A stretch of DNA of 64,000 nucleotides. Source: Ogataea parapolymorpha DL-1 (taxonomy: Eukaryota; Ascomycota; Pichiomycetes; Pichiales; Pichiaceae). The notes beneath the pieces were generated by a model that did no database searches, had not been told where the DNA came from, and was given only the letters and a program-made list of their open reading frames with translations. Made by a program: the position numbers and the translations under genes. Location of the stretch: contig NC_027860.1 of the NCBI RefSeq assembly GCF_000187245.1, forward strand, positions 372,001 to 436,000, read 5' to 3'. Shown here in pieces: positions 8,705 to 17,517 of this stretch; the first letter of the stretch is position 1, and each line of letters starts with the position of its first letter.

Positions 8705-9763
8705 TTAAACCCTTCTCTTCTTTCTTTCGGGCAGCTCCTCTTCGGCGTCCAAAAATTCGGTGTCTCCTTCTTCTTGGTCAGCGCTGGAATCGATAATCTC
8801 ATCTTCTTCACCATCGCTGATTCCATCTTCATCCCCACTAACCTCGTCTTCGCTGTCACTCAACTGATCATACTTGCTCTTTAGACCTTTCATCTTTCTG
8901 GTCTGTAGTTTGCTCAGGTCTTGGGTACCAACGTGAACCTTGGCGATCTTGTCACCCATTCTATCCACATCAACGTTCTTCTTTTGAGTTGGTTGCAATT
9001 GCTTAGGCACCTTGAGTGCTTCCTTCTCCATCTCAGGGTCAGGGTATTGATGTCTACCGATTTTGAAGTCAAGTCTAGGACCTGTCTCTTCGAGCTCCAC
9101 TCTTGGCAATTTTGGCTCAGCAGACTTGTAAGTCTTTAATTTGTATACGCGGAAATGAACCAGAGGGAGCTTAGAAATACTTTCGTCATTATCGTCCTCT
9201 TCAATTGCTGACACAGCAATCACATGTTGTAGTCCAGAGACGTCTTGTAGTTTGGTAACCTCTCCTCTGAAAAAGTCCAAAAATAGGGATTTAATCTGTT
9301 TGAAAAGCGGATGAGTATCAAAAATTGGACCATTGAAAACGAACATCGGCTTCAAACCGACTTGAAATGTCGCCTTCTTAAACTCCTCCAATAGCTTATA
9401 GTTGTTCAGCACAAGAAGTTCGACCATATCGTAGATTTTGTAATTAAATGTGCGCACAAAGGTTAAATTATTAGGTCTCTTCTTGTTGCTGCTCATGAAA
9501 ACAAGTAAAGAAGCATCATTCTTCTCGCTGAAAAACTCTAATTTCGATGCGTCTTCAAATGGTAGGACTTCGTTCTTTTTGGTAAACCGTTTAACATCTG
9601 GCTTTTTTAGAGCAGCCAAATCCACGGAGATATCATGAAGGGCTTTGTTCGAAGTCGTTCCCGGAACAAACAAAGCCGTCTTCACATTTTCAACTATTTT
9701 GGGCTGTCTTTTATCCAGAGCTCTTTTCGAACGCGCGTTCTTGGGCTTGATCGTCCTAATCAT
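8705..9763 (-). CDS. RPF2: Ribosome biogenesis factor Rpf2 (Brix domain)
   Basis: Nucleolar factor that, with Rrs1, brings the 5S RNP (5S rRNA, L5, L11) into the pre-60S particle. The 352-residue product matches Rpf2 from the start (MIRTIKPKNARSKRALDKR) through the Brix domain at about residues 30-240 (KTALFVPGTTSNKALHDI, DASLLVFMSSNKKRPNNL, VGLKPMFVFNGPIFDTHP). The C-terminus is a long acidic tail (about 290-345) ending in a basic cluster ERKKRRV, a usual nucleolar layout. Start ATG at 9763 with no in-frame alternative needed. It diverges from NUP133 over 125 bp. Confidence 0.93.
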   Translation of the reverse strand: MIRTIKPKNARSKRALDKRQPKIVENVKTALFVPGTTSNKALHDISVDLAALKKPDVKRFTKKNEVLPFEDASKLEFFSEKNDASLLVFMSSNKKRPNNLTFVRTFNYKIYDMVELLVLNNYKLLEEFKKATFQVGLKPMFVFNGPIFDTHPLFKQIKSLFLDFFRGEVTKLQDVSGLQHVIAVSAIEEDDNDESISKLPLVHFRVYKLKTYKSAEPKLPRVELEETGPRLDFKIGRHQYPDPEMEKEALKVPKQLQPTQKKNVDVDRMGDKIAKVHVGTQDLSKLQTRKMKGLKSKYDQLSDSEDEVSGDEDGISDGEEDEIIDSSADQEEGDTEFLDAEEELPERKKRRV

Positions 9764-9888
9764 ATTGGCTATATATTTTTTTCTAACGAAAAATATTTTT
9801 AAAATATTTTTTTGAGATCCCGGATTGGGAAGGGTTACCCGGGGCTAGCCAGTTTTTATTTACCAAACAAATCTATCAATCTTCTTTC

Positions 9889-12800
9889 ATGTTCAGTTTC
9901 AACCTTGAGAGATTGAGGAGTTCGACACCGGCTAGTTCCAACCAGTCAGCACATACAGTGAGATTGGTAGAAACTGTGCACACAGACTCATTTGTTATCT
10001 CGAGATACCCTTGTGAACTCCCCCAGCTTAAAAATGACGAAACCATTTGCTATGGATCTCTCGATTCTGCAACCGAGAAAGCTGTTCTGGTGACTAGCGA
10101 GAGAATTCTAATCTACAATTATAAATCAGGAGATATCCATCCTGTATTCCTTGAGTTCAACTATGAGAAAAATGAGCAAGGTATTCTGCCCCAAGTCAAA
10201 CTCTTTCCCAACTCAACTAATAATGATACAAGTGTCGTGATCGTGGATTCTGTTACAGGGGAAATCCGATACGTAGAGTCATTGAGCCTGGCACCATCTC
10301 TGGATATCTTTGACGGCGTGCAAACAACCACCATCAAGCTTTCAGGGAGTGAAATTATAACGATTGTTGAATATTTTGCTGGAATCGGCTTAATTATTGC
10401 TACCAGCAATAGGCATGTGCTAACATTGTCGGTGAATGATCACCTTGGAAAAACAAAATTTGTTGTCAACGATGTCTATGCACCAAAGTCATTGATGAAC
10501 ATATTTCTTGGACTGACCTCGCATACCGCTACGAGCTACGAAAACGCAAATAAAGTGATAGCTATTGACTGCAAGAATAGAAACGCAGTCACACGTCAAT
10601 TGTGCATTCAAGAGGAAGACGGAAAACTAATCATTGCAGATTGGGTGAATGGGTCGATTAATATCAGCACACAATATAACCTCAAAGCGCTCCTAGCTGA
10701 ACAAATAGTGGACTCCGATAATCTCAAAATAAAGGATATTAAACTTATGGGAAACAATGACCTTGTTGTCCTCACATCCTGTCAAGGAAGTACTGGAAAA
10801 AGATTACAAATATCCATGGTCAGGATAGAAAACAATCCTTCTGTGATATATGTTCACGAAATCACTAGCATCAATACGACAGATAATTTCCCAAAGTTAT
10901 CTGTGACAAACGAAATCGCAAGTATAATAACCGAGTCTTCCATCATTATGACAGATACTGAGTCTGGCTTAAATGAAAGATGGGAAGATTTTATCAATTT
11001 CAACCAAGATGTTACAGTTTATGGACATAACACTGACGAACATGGTCATATAACTGTCTTGACTGAGGAAGGTATTTACCAAATTAAAGTTGAAAAAACG
11101 GGAGACAAGTTTGCTAGTGTTGAATTTTTGAAAAACCATATAAGACAGGCATTACAATACAGCGGTAGCTTGAGGTTGCTCGATTTCAACCTTTCAAACC
11201 TGAAATTGGCCGTCAGCGCCGAGGATATTGAAAGTGCTGTTTTGGGTATTGCACAAGAAATAACATCGAACGAATTCAATGATCTAGACGATTTGACATA
11301 TTTGCAGGTGAATCTACACAAAAGAGCCGATCGGTTAAAGAAACTTGGCCATTTCTGCAACGAAAACTTTGATTTACAAGAGGCCACATGGATTCAGCTT
11401 ATGAAATATGTCGAGGAAATTGAGCTCTCAAGTGCACTTTACGAGAAGTTTAGCGATATCGAGCCGTTGAAATTGATCGCGGAAAAGCTAGTCAGGAAAC
11501 ATACAGGGTACAAAAGTCTTGATGAATATTTCAAGGATCCAACCTCATCCATAATCAGTTTCCTGGGACTTTTGGTAGCAAACACGGATCTTCAAGATCC
11601 TGCAGACTTGTCACTCTTCGGTGAAATGCTTGCCGATGTACTCAACAAAGGTTACTTAGAAACTGAGATTAACGAAGCCCGGTCTTCCAACATCTTCCAA
11701 GGAGCAAGAGAGTTTTTGTCGAGCGTGAATGAGATTTTGAGAAATCTCACAATCACTTACGCTGACAGTTTGGAAGCTGCAGAAGAGAGCGAACTGAAGA
11801 CACGCGTGAGCAAAACTGTTTTAACTCTAGCATTATTCCTCTATTATGTCGAGATCACAGTGCACGGTGAACTTTTAGCCAAAAATAGGGAAGGATGGGT
11901 TAGATTATTTGTTGTTTTAGGACAACAAGAAAAAATAATACAGCTTGCAGAGAAGAATAATGATTTGGAAAGTTTATGTGAAATCCTTGATTCCGAAAGA
12001 GAGCAAGCTCCAGAAGGGGATGCTTTAGTTGCATTCAAATTTGAGGAATGTTTCCAGCGGTATGGATACCGTTTTGCAGAAGTGCTTTTTGGATTCTATG
12101 CTAGAACCAGAAAGATTCGGCTAATCCTCAATTACATCCCTCAATATCCAGATTACGTGCGCATGTTTTTGAATTCAAGCATCAACAACTATAAATTTGC
12201 CTGGATACTTGACGTGGAAAACGATGAGTATTTCAAGGCAGCAGAAAAGCTGATTGCATATGTTTCCACTGCAGAGTCGGAGGAAATTGAAAAGAAAAAG
12301 TTCGAACTGAATATTGCCAAACTTTCACTGATAGCTTTGAATGAGGATCACGACAATCTGTTGGATGAGATAGAAATACACTTGCAAATGATTGAGCTTC
12401 AATTGAATTATGCGAGATTAATTGATTCAAAAACTAAAGATGGATTCATACAAGACTCAAGATACTTGGTTGATAACAAGTTTACACATTTTGAAAGTCA
12501 GATCGGCGATATTGTGGCAAAGATGGATAAGCAGCAACAGCTGGGATTGTTTGAGATGGTCCAGCTACTGACATTAGTGACGTTTGATGAATTCAGTCAC
12601 AACAATTTCGCCAACTTGTTCAAATTGTTGACTGTCATCAAACACTCCAATCCGTCAAGAGTGATAAGTAACCTGAGTGGTTATTCGCACTATCACGAAA
12701 TCTTGGAAACCTTGATATGGAAAAGGCTGTTTTTGACAACTGATTGGGATGGGCTTTTGAATGGTTCTGACGTGCATACTAATGAATACTTCAAAATGAT

Positions 12801-12987
12801 GACCGGGTTATCGACGCTCAAAATAGAACTTCCCTCTAAAGTTCAGGACTTAATGTTAGATCCGGACGATATTAATTATCTCGAGGCTGATAAAGGCCTT
12901 CGTGACGATTTGCTGAAGGAGAACGATCTGTTGTCGGAACTGAACAACAAGATCAATTTAGAACAATGGTTAGATAGATTGAAGTAA
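9889..12987 (+). CDS. NUP133: Nucleoporin Nup133
   Basis: Scaffold nucleoporin of the Nup84 (Y) complex, forming the nuclear pore coat. The 1032-residue product has the two-part Nup133 layout: an N-terminal beta-propeller-like half (about 20-400) and a helical C-terminal half. Recognisable conserved stretches include NERWEDFINFNQDVTVYG followed by LTEEGIYQI, LKNHIRQAL with LDFNLSN, and a C-terminal block ending EQWLDRLK. Yeast Nup133 is 1157 residues; this copy is shorter at the N-terminus. The coding end lies one base from the DAD2 stop codon on the other strand. Confidence 0.83.
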   Translation: MFSFNLERLRSSTPASSNQSAHTVRLVETVHTDSFVISRYPCELPQLKNDETICYGSLDSATEKAVLVTSERILIYNYKSGDIHPVFLEFNYEKNEQGILPQVKLFPNSTNNDTSVVIVDSVTGEIRYVESLSLAPSLDIFDGVQTTTIKLSGSEIITIVEYFAGIGLIIATSNRHVLTLSVNDHLGKTKFVVNDVYAPKSLMNIFLGLTSHTATSYENANKVIAIDCKNRNAVTRQLCIQEEDGKLIIADWVNGSINISTQYNLKALLAEQIVDSDNLKIKDIKLMGNNDLVVLTSCQGSTGKRLQISMVRIENNPSVIYVHEITSINTTDNFPKLSVTNEIASIITESSIIMTDTESGLNERWEDFINFNQDVTVYGHNTDEHGHITVLTEEGIYQIKVEKTGDKFASVEFLKNHIRQALQYSGSLRLLDFNLSNLKLAVSAEDIESAVLGIAQEITSNEFNDLDDLTYLQVNLHKRADRLKKLGHFCNENFDLQEATWIQLMKYVEEIELSSALYEKFSDIEPLKLIAEKLVRKHTGYKSLDEYFKDPTSSIISFLGLLVANTDLQDPADLSLFGEMLADVLNKGYLETEINEARSSNIFQGAREFLSSVNEILRNLTITYADSLEAAEESELKTRVSKTVLTLALFLYYVEITVHGELLAKNREGWVRLFVVLGQQEKIIQLAEKNNDLESLCEILDSEREQAPEGDALVAFKFEECFQRYGYRFAEVLFGFYARTRKIRLILNYIPQYPDYVRMFLNSSINNYKFAWILDVENDEYFKAAEKLIAYVSTAESEEIEKKKFELNIAKLSLIALNEDHDNLLDEIEIHLQMIELQLNYARLIDSKTKDGFIQDSRYLVDNKFTHFESQIGDIVAKMDKQQQLGLFEMVQLLTLVTFDEFSHNNFANLFKLLTVIKHSNPSRVISNLSGYSHYHEILETLIWKRLFLTTDWDGLLNGSDVHTNEYFKMMTGLSTLKIELPSKVQDLMLDPDDINYLEADKGLRDDLLKENDLLSELNNKINLEQWLDRLK

Positions 12988-12988
12988 G

Positions 12989-13306
12989 TCAATTTTTGGT
13001 GATGATTTTTTGACTCTCGTCTATCTTGCATCTCACAAGGCGCTCCGTCATTGGTCTATCCGTTTCATAGTCCTCTTCCTTGTAGTTCGACAAAGAGTTA
13101 GAGGCTAGGCTCACTGCTCTGATGATTCTCATCCAGTTTTGCGTCACGGTTTCGATGCATCCTGCTTCCTCACCCAGAAGTTCTATTTGGCCAGCAAATT
13201 CTTCCAGTGAAACATTCAGGTGTTTCGTCAAGTCTCTTATCTGCTGAAGGCTTTCGAGCTCCTTAAGTTTCTGTTGCACTTTCACGTTTAGGGGATCCAT
13301 ATTCAT
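12989..13306 (-). CDS. DAD2: DASH/Dam1 complex subunit Dad2
   Basis: Small subunit of the DASH ring complex that couples kinetochores to spindle microtubules. From the ATG at 13306 it is 105 residues: a heptad-rich helix (VQQKLKELESLQQIRDLT), then EFAGQIELLGEEAGCIETV, QNWMRIIRAVSLAS and a C-terminal RLVRCKID, in the order seen in Dad2. An in-frame ATG at 13399 would add 31 residues (IYFKPRRSTASRLHKK), but that sequence coincides with promoter-like DNA (AT-rich run, MCB, GTCGATCGAC palindrome), so I reject it. Adjacent ATGs at 13306 and 13300 are both usable. Its stop is one base from the NUP133 stop. Confidence 0.82.
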   Translation of the reverse strand: MNMDPLNVKVQQKLKELESLQQIRDLTKHLNVSLEEFAGQIELLGEEAGCIETVTQNWMRIIRAVSLASNSLSNYKEEDYETDRPMTERLVRCKIDESQKIITKN

Positions 13307-13318
13307 ACGATAATAATA

Positions 13319-13324
13319 ACGCGT
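13319..13324. promoter_or_regulatory. MCB box (ACGCGT) upstream of DAD2
   Basis: Perfect ACGCGT, the MluI cell-cycle box bound by MBF-type factors in yeasts, 13 bp upstream of the DAD2 ATG. DAD2 acts in mitosis, so G1/S or later periodic control is plausible. The very short distance to the start codon makes the call uncertain. Confidence 0.4.
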
Positions 13325-13343
13325 GAAATGAATTTTTTTATGG

Positions 13344-13365
13344 AGTCGCGATGCGGTCGATCGAC
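13344..13365. promoter_or_regulatory. Composite TCGCGA + GTCGATCGAC element upstream of DAD2
   Basis: Two palindromes, TCGCGA (13346-13351) and GTCGATCGAC (13356-13365), separated by four bases, 38-59 bp upstream of the DAD2 ATG. The same 22-bp arrangement, 20 of 22 bases identical, occurs at 22430-22451 upstream of SGO1. The identity and fixed spacing indicate a real element; the factor is unknown to me. Confidence 0.55.
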
Positions 13366-13580
13366 GGGGCTTAAAATATATACACAAGACCTCTGTCATG
13401 GTCAGAATTACTCAAACGGTTGTTTGGTAGAATATCAGTTTAGCACGCTAGTCCATCGTTGAAGTTTGGTGTGCGATTTACCAAATTTCTGGACATTCAC
13501 CGATATCATTAAAAATCATACACTCCCCTTTAGCCCCACATTTTGGATACAAGTACAAGCTGGCTTATCTAAATACCGAG

Positions 13581-15467
13581 ATGTCGCAGCCGTCCACCAA
13601 AAAACGACAACGGCCGAGACCCTGTGACGCATGCGCCATCCGCCGTGTGAAGTGCGATATAGATTCATGCACCGGTGGTATTTGCTCGAACTGTCTCACT
13701 CATAAAGTTCCATGTACCAACCTCCGCGTGAGGCATAAATCCGGTCCAAAGAAAAGTACTAGAACAGTCAAAAACACAGAGGATCTCAACGACGAAATCT
13801 ATGCTCAGTCTACACTACCTGCTCATGTGTGCGCATTTTCTTTGAAACAAATTATCCCTTACCTTGAGATATATCATTCGAATTTTTACGATATCTGGCC
13901 GGTAGTATCAATTCAAAGTACAGTTTCAATTTTGACACGTTCAAGCCCCTTAAAGAATGTGGAGCAGGTATTTCAACTAGCGAATGTTTTAGATGATTTT
14001 CGTATCACCATCGCCGAGGACAATGCCCAAGAATATGCTCTTTGTTGCGCATTGTGCGCTACGATCGCACAATATCACAGTTTCGTCACATACACTCCAG
14101 CCAGGAGCGATCTCAAAAATGCTGGCTTATATGCTCAAGAGGCAAGGAGGATAATTTATGAGTATAGACTGAAAAGCACACCAAATATTGATCTCCTTCT
14201 GACATCCTTCTTCCTACATAAATACTATGCTATTGCGCCTGGCCAACAGCACAAAGGTCTTATTTACCTCCGTGAAGCTGTTTCTCTTGCAGATATCTTA
14301 AAAATGCACGAACCACAGTCACTGCTTCATTTGTCACCCGTTGAGGCTCATAGGCAGAAAAAAATCTACTATTTGCTCGTGGTAACCGAAAGGTTTGTCA
14401 GCTTTAAAACTAATTTGCCCGTTCTTCTTGAACCTTCAATTCCACTCCCTGAAGCAGATTTCGAAAAATCCTCAAATTCACTTTACGGGTTCACCACTCT
14501 GTGTGCAATTTTCAGTGCAACGGATAAGCAATTCTATGTTGAGCTTCATACTAAAGTGCTCGAGACAGGGCGCACTCACAACATGTTCCAGATTCCAGAG
14601 ACCAACTTGTTTCAGGATTTTACCTTGAACGGATCCACAGAGTTGAAGAGGCTGTGGCTCCTTGAGCTCCAACAGAAGCTCCAAATTAGAATTGATGTGG
14701 ATAAAATTGCAACAAGTGCTCAAAAAGTGAATGTTATTGTCTCAAAAGCCTGGCTCCAGTCTTTGGGCTGGTTAATTGCGTCTGCGAATTTTCTAATTAG
14801 TTCTGATGAGAGCATTGCGGTCGAACACGAATGTTTCAAGATTAACTTTCCTCTAAAAGTTGCAAATGAGCTTCTCAGCAGTCTACAAAACCTCCCTGAT
14901 CATGCCTTTAGATGCAACGGACCCGACATATCAATGAAATTACTGGAGATAGCAGACTCTCTTTACATTCTGATCAAAAGCTATGTTGACCCAGCAACCA
15001 CCGAGCTAGCCTACGAACGCATGGGTGCCGTATTCGACATGGTGTTGAAGTACAAAGCTGGAATGGACTTGCCCCGAGCCCTGTTCACCAAGATCTCTAA
15101 GCTCCTAGAATCTTGGAAAGTGAATGGCTTGCGAGAAATATGTCACAATCTGTCTTCTGAATTTTCTTCTTATGAACCTGCATTGACACGCTCAGGTTCA
15201 CTCGTACGCTGCAATACGAGACAGGACAGTGCCCTTTTCAATAACTCTTTTTCCGGATCAAGAGCGAATTTGCAACACAGACAGACATCTGGCATCCGGC
15301 TGGATGTTTCTTCCTCGTTATTTGCATCTTTGGAAAGAGTGTCATCTGGCCAATTTAATCCTCTCACAACACACAAAGAGCCCACTACATCAAAGGGTGT
15401 AGCTTCCTTTTTTCTCGGACAGCTAGGGCCTAATACTGCACCATTCCACGCACCTGGAGCGCCTTAG
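13581..15467 (+). CDS. Zn2Cys6 transcription factor, maltose-type activator (MAL-activator 1)
   Basis: Binuclear zinc-cluster regulator expected to activate the adjoining MAL genes. Six zinc ligands at Cys15, 18, 25, 35, 38 and 45 (CDACAIRRVKC ... CSNCLTHKVPC) are followed by a basic linker (RHKSGPKKSTR). The rest, about 85-500, is the helical regulatory region typical of Mal63/Mal13-like activators (IIPYLEIYHSNFYDIWPVVSI, EYALCCALCATIAQY, LTSFFLHKYY, KIYYLLVVTERFVSFK, LPVLLEPSIPLP). The paralog at 15573-17285 shares these blocks in the same order, indicating a duplication. A Ser-rich tail follows. Its place next to the permease and maltase genes supports the maltose role; ligand and exact targets are inferred. 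Confidence 0.82.
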   Translation: MSQPSTKKRQRPRPCDACAIRRVKCDIDSCTGGICSNCLTHKVPCTNLRVRHKSGPKKSTRTVKNTEDLNDEIYAQSTLPAHVCAFSLKQIIPYLEIYHSNFYDIWPVVSIQSTVSILTRSSPLKNVEQVFQLANVLDDFRITIAEDNAQEYALCCALCATIAQYHSFVTYTPARSDLKNAGLYAQEARRIIYEYRLKSTPNIDLLLTSFFLHKYYAIAPGQQHKGLIYLREAVSLADILKMHEPQSLLHLSPVEAHRQKKIYYLLVVTERFVSFKTNLPVLLEPSIPLPEADFEKSSNSLYGFTTLCAIFSATDKQFYVELHTKVLETGRTHNMFQIPETNLFQDFTLNGSTELKRLWLLELQQKLQIRIDVDKIATSAQKVNVIVSKAWLQSLGWLIASANFLISSDESIAVEHECFKINFPLKVANELLSSLQNLPDHAFRCNGPDISMKLLEIADSLYILIKSYVDPATTELAYERMGAVFDMVLKYKAGMDLPRALFTKISKLLESWKVNGLREICHNLSSEFSSYEPALTRSGSLVRCNTRQDSALFNNSFSGSRANLQHRQTSGIRLDVSSSLFASLERVSSGQFNPLTTHKEPTTSKGVASFFLGQLGPNTAPFHAPGAP

Positions 15468-15572
15468 TGGACACAAAATAGCAATCCTAATGATTTGATG
15501 ATATACTAATATGCCAGTGAAATTTGTCGCTAGTTGCAAAATGCACCAAACACGTGAGCAGATAATACTTGT

Positions 15573-17285
15573 TCACCTCGGAAATTCGAACTCGCTCAAA
15601 AGAGGTGTCAAATTCAAGTTCTCCGGCATGGAGGCAATGATTTCGGGTGTATGGTCATTTTCGTTCTCTTCATAATCTGCAGACTCTATTTTTGGATAAG
15701 AAATGTCGCAGCCATTTCGATAAAATCCGAACCTGCGAGATTCCAAAGTTTCAGTGATAGGGTGTATAAGAGGCCCGAGCGAGCTGTTGGAGTTCTGCCG
15801 CATGATAATACCGTGGATATATGCAAGCTCGTCTAATGCTAAAGCTGTTTCGGGCGATCCTGGAGCCAATCGGATGAAGGTTTGCAAGGCGTTGGCGACT
15901 TCGCTTAGTTTCACGATGACACCACTACCGTTTGTTTCAAATGCCTCGTACGGCATGTCTTTAGTCTGTATCAGAAAGTCTTTCGCGATATGAATAGGAT
16001 ACCTTGGATCAAAGAAATTGGCTTGATCACTCGTAGGCGATAGAAGAAGTCGATCTTTGGCCATTAACCAAGCAATTGATTGCAACCATGTTCGAGAAAT
16101 TAATATATTGACCTTTTGAGACTGGTTGCGCACCTGAACGACCGACCTAGAGAGCTTGGTTTGCACGTCTTGGATCCATTCGTTTTTGAACATTAGGTCA
16201 AAGCTCTCGCTGAAAGGATCAAGTGCAGCTGTCGTGCCACGGAGCGAGTACTTGTTAAAGAAAGCGCAATCAGGAACACTGAATACTTGCGCAAGTTCGA
16301 TAAATCCAGGTAGCAGATCCGGGGCTTCATCATCTTCCAAACTTGGAAGTGGCATTGTTGGCTCTAATATCACTGGTAGTTGTTTTTTGAACGAGACATA
16401 CCTCTCTGTGATGAGAAGTAAGTAGTAAATTTTTTTAAATCTGTGTGATGTATCTTTTGGTGATTCTCCCAAAACTTCGTTATCTCGAAGGTGAAGCATT
16501 TGTGCGCAGCTGATTGCCTGTCTGAGATAGACCAATTCCTGCAGGTTGTCCTCGTCAAGGGATGAAAAATATATATGCAGAAAGAAGTTAGTTAAAACCT
16601 GGTCTTCTGTGAGTATCCCGTCAAGGTCAAACATGTAGATAGCTCGCTCTGCCTCCCTTACATAAGTTTCTGGCGGAGGGCAGCTTTTGAGTCCTAAATG
16701 AGCCATTGTATCAAATTCTTCCAGGGACCAGAAGGTGGTGTGTCTTGCAATTACAGCGCACAAGGCGCATGAAAGAGCGTACAACGACGCATTGTTGGCA
16801 TTGAGCATGAAAAATGCGCTATCGTTTATGTGAACTGAGCTTTCATTAAGAATATTCAGACAGTCATCAACAGACAGGACTGGCCAGAGTGCATAGTATC
16901 GGGATTTATAAATTCTGAGGTACGGTCGAATCTCACTAAGCGATATTGAGCTCTTCTCGCAGGTGGCAGGATTGATAATACCACATATGTTGTGGGCCGG
17001 AGTGGCTAATCGAAGATTGCTGAACGCGCCACTTCCTTCTACCAGGCTTTTAATAGCCTCTTCAGTTTTTTTATGTATTTTTCTGGGTCCAGATCTCTGC
17101 TTGACTCTGTTATTCGTACACTCAATTCCATGAACTAAACAGTTGGTGCATCTGCGATCCAACTTGAACTCAGCATCGCAACGTACTCTTTTGAACGCGC
17201 ACGCGTCACAAGGCCTGATATACGGCCTTTTAGAATGGGACTTTTGGCCAGGCGTTTGTGGTTTTGCACGTGTACTGAGAGGCAT
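15573..17285 (-). CDS. Zn2Cys6 transcription factor, maltose-type activator (MAL-activator 2)
   Basis: Paralog of the activator at 13581-15467, in tail-to-tail orientation with 105 bp between stops. The 570-residue product has zinc ligands Cys26, 29, 36, 46, 49 and 56 with the same spacing as its neighbour (CDACAFKRVRC ... CTNCLVHGIEC) and the same basic linker type (QRSGPRKIHKK). Matching regulatory blocks: IRPYLRIYKSRYYALWPVLSV, LYALSCALCAVIARH, LTNFFLHIYFSSLDE, KIYYLLLITERYVSFKKQLPVILEPTMPLP. The DNA-recognition loops differ between the paralogs, so target sites may differ. It lies on the same strand as MAL2, whose 3' end is 232 bp upstream of this ATG. Confidence 0.8.
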   Translation of the reverse strand: MPLSTRAKPQTPGQKSHSKRPYIRPCDACAFKRVRCDAEFKLDRRCTNCLVHGIECTNNRVKQRSGPRKIHKKTEEAIKSLVEGSGAFSNLRLATPAHNICGIINPATCEKSSISLSEIRPYLRIYKSRYYALWPVLSVDDCLNILNESSVHINDSAFFMLNANNASLYALSCALCAVIARHTTFWSLEEFDTMAHLGLKSCPPPETYVREAERAIYMFDLDGILTEDQVLTNFFLHIYFSSLDEDNLQELVYLRQAISCAQMLHLRDNEVLGESPKDTSHRFKKIYYLLLITERYVSFKKQLPVILEPTMPLPSLEDDEAPDLLPGFIELAQVFSVPDCAFFNKYSLRGTTAALDPFSESFDLMFKNEWIQDVQTKLSRSVVQVRNQSQKVNILISRTWLQSIAWLMAKDRLLLSPTSDQANFFDPRYPIHIAKDFLIQTKDMPYEAFETNGSGVIVKLSEVANALQTFIRLAPGSPETALALDELAYIHGIIMRQNSNSSLGPLIHPITETLESRRFGFYRNGCDISYPKIESADYEENENDHTPEIIASMPENLNLTPLLSEFEFPR

Positions 17286-17517
17286 AGAAATTGTCTCCAG
17301 TAAATTTAGTTCTTAAAAATATTGCACATTATTCAATTTGTGGGGAAGTCTCGCCCAAAATCTTATTGTCCCGTAAAATAAAACGCTCACATGAATAATT
17401 TTGAACCCTTAAATGCAATAATAAAGACATCTACGGCTATTACAAAAAATCATTCGAGATAGCATATTCAATTGTAAAATAATAACATCGCAGAACTGAA
17501 ACTATACATTTCAACTT

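Noticed and set aside
13307..13399. 31-residue N-terminal extension of Dad2
   Set aside because: Composition is not Dad2-like and the DNA contains an MCB and the TCGCGA/GTCGATCGAC composite, so it is promoter.
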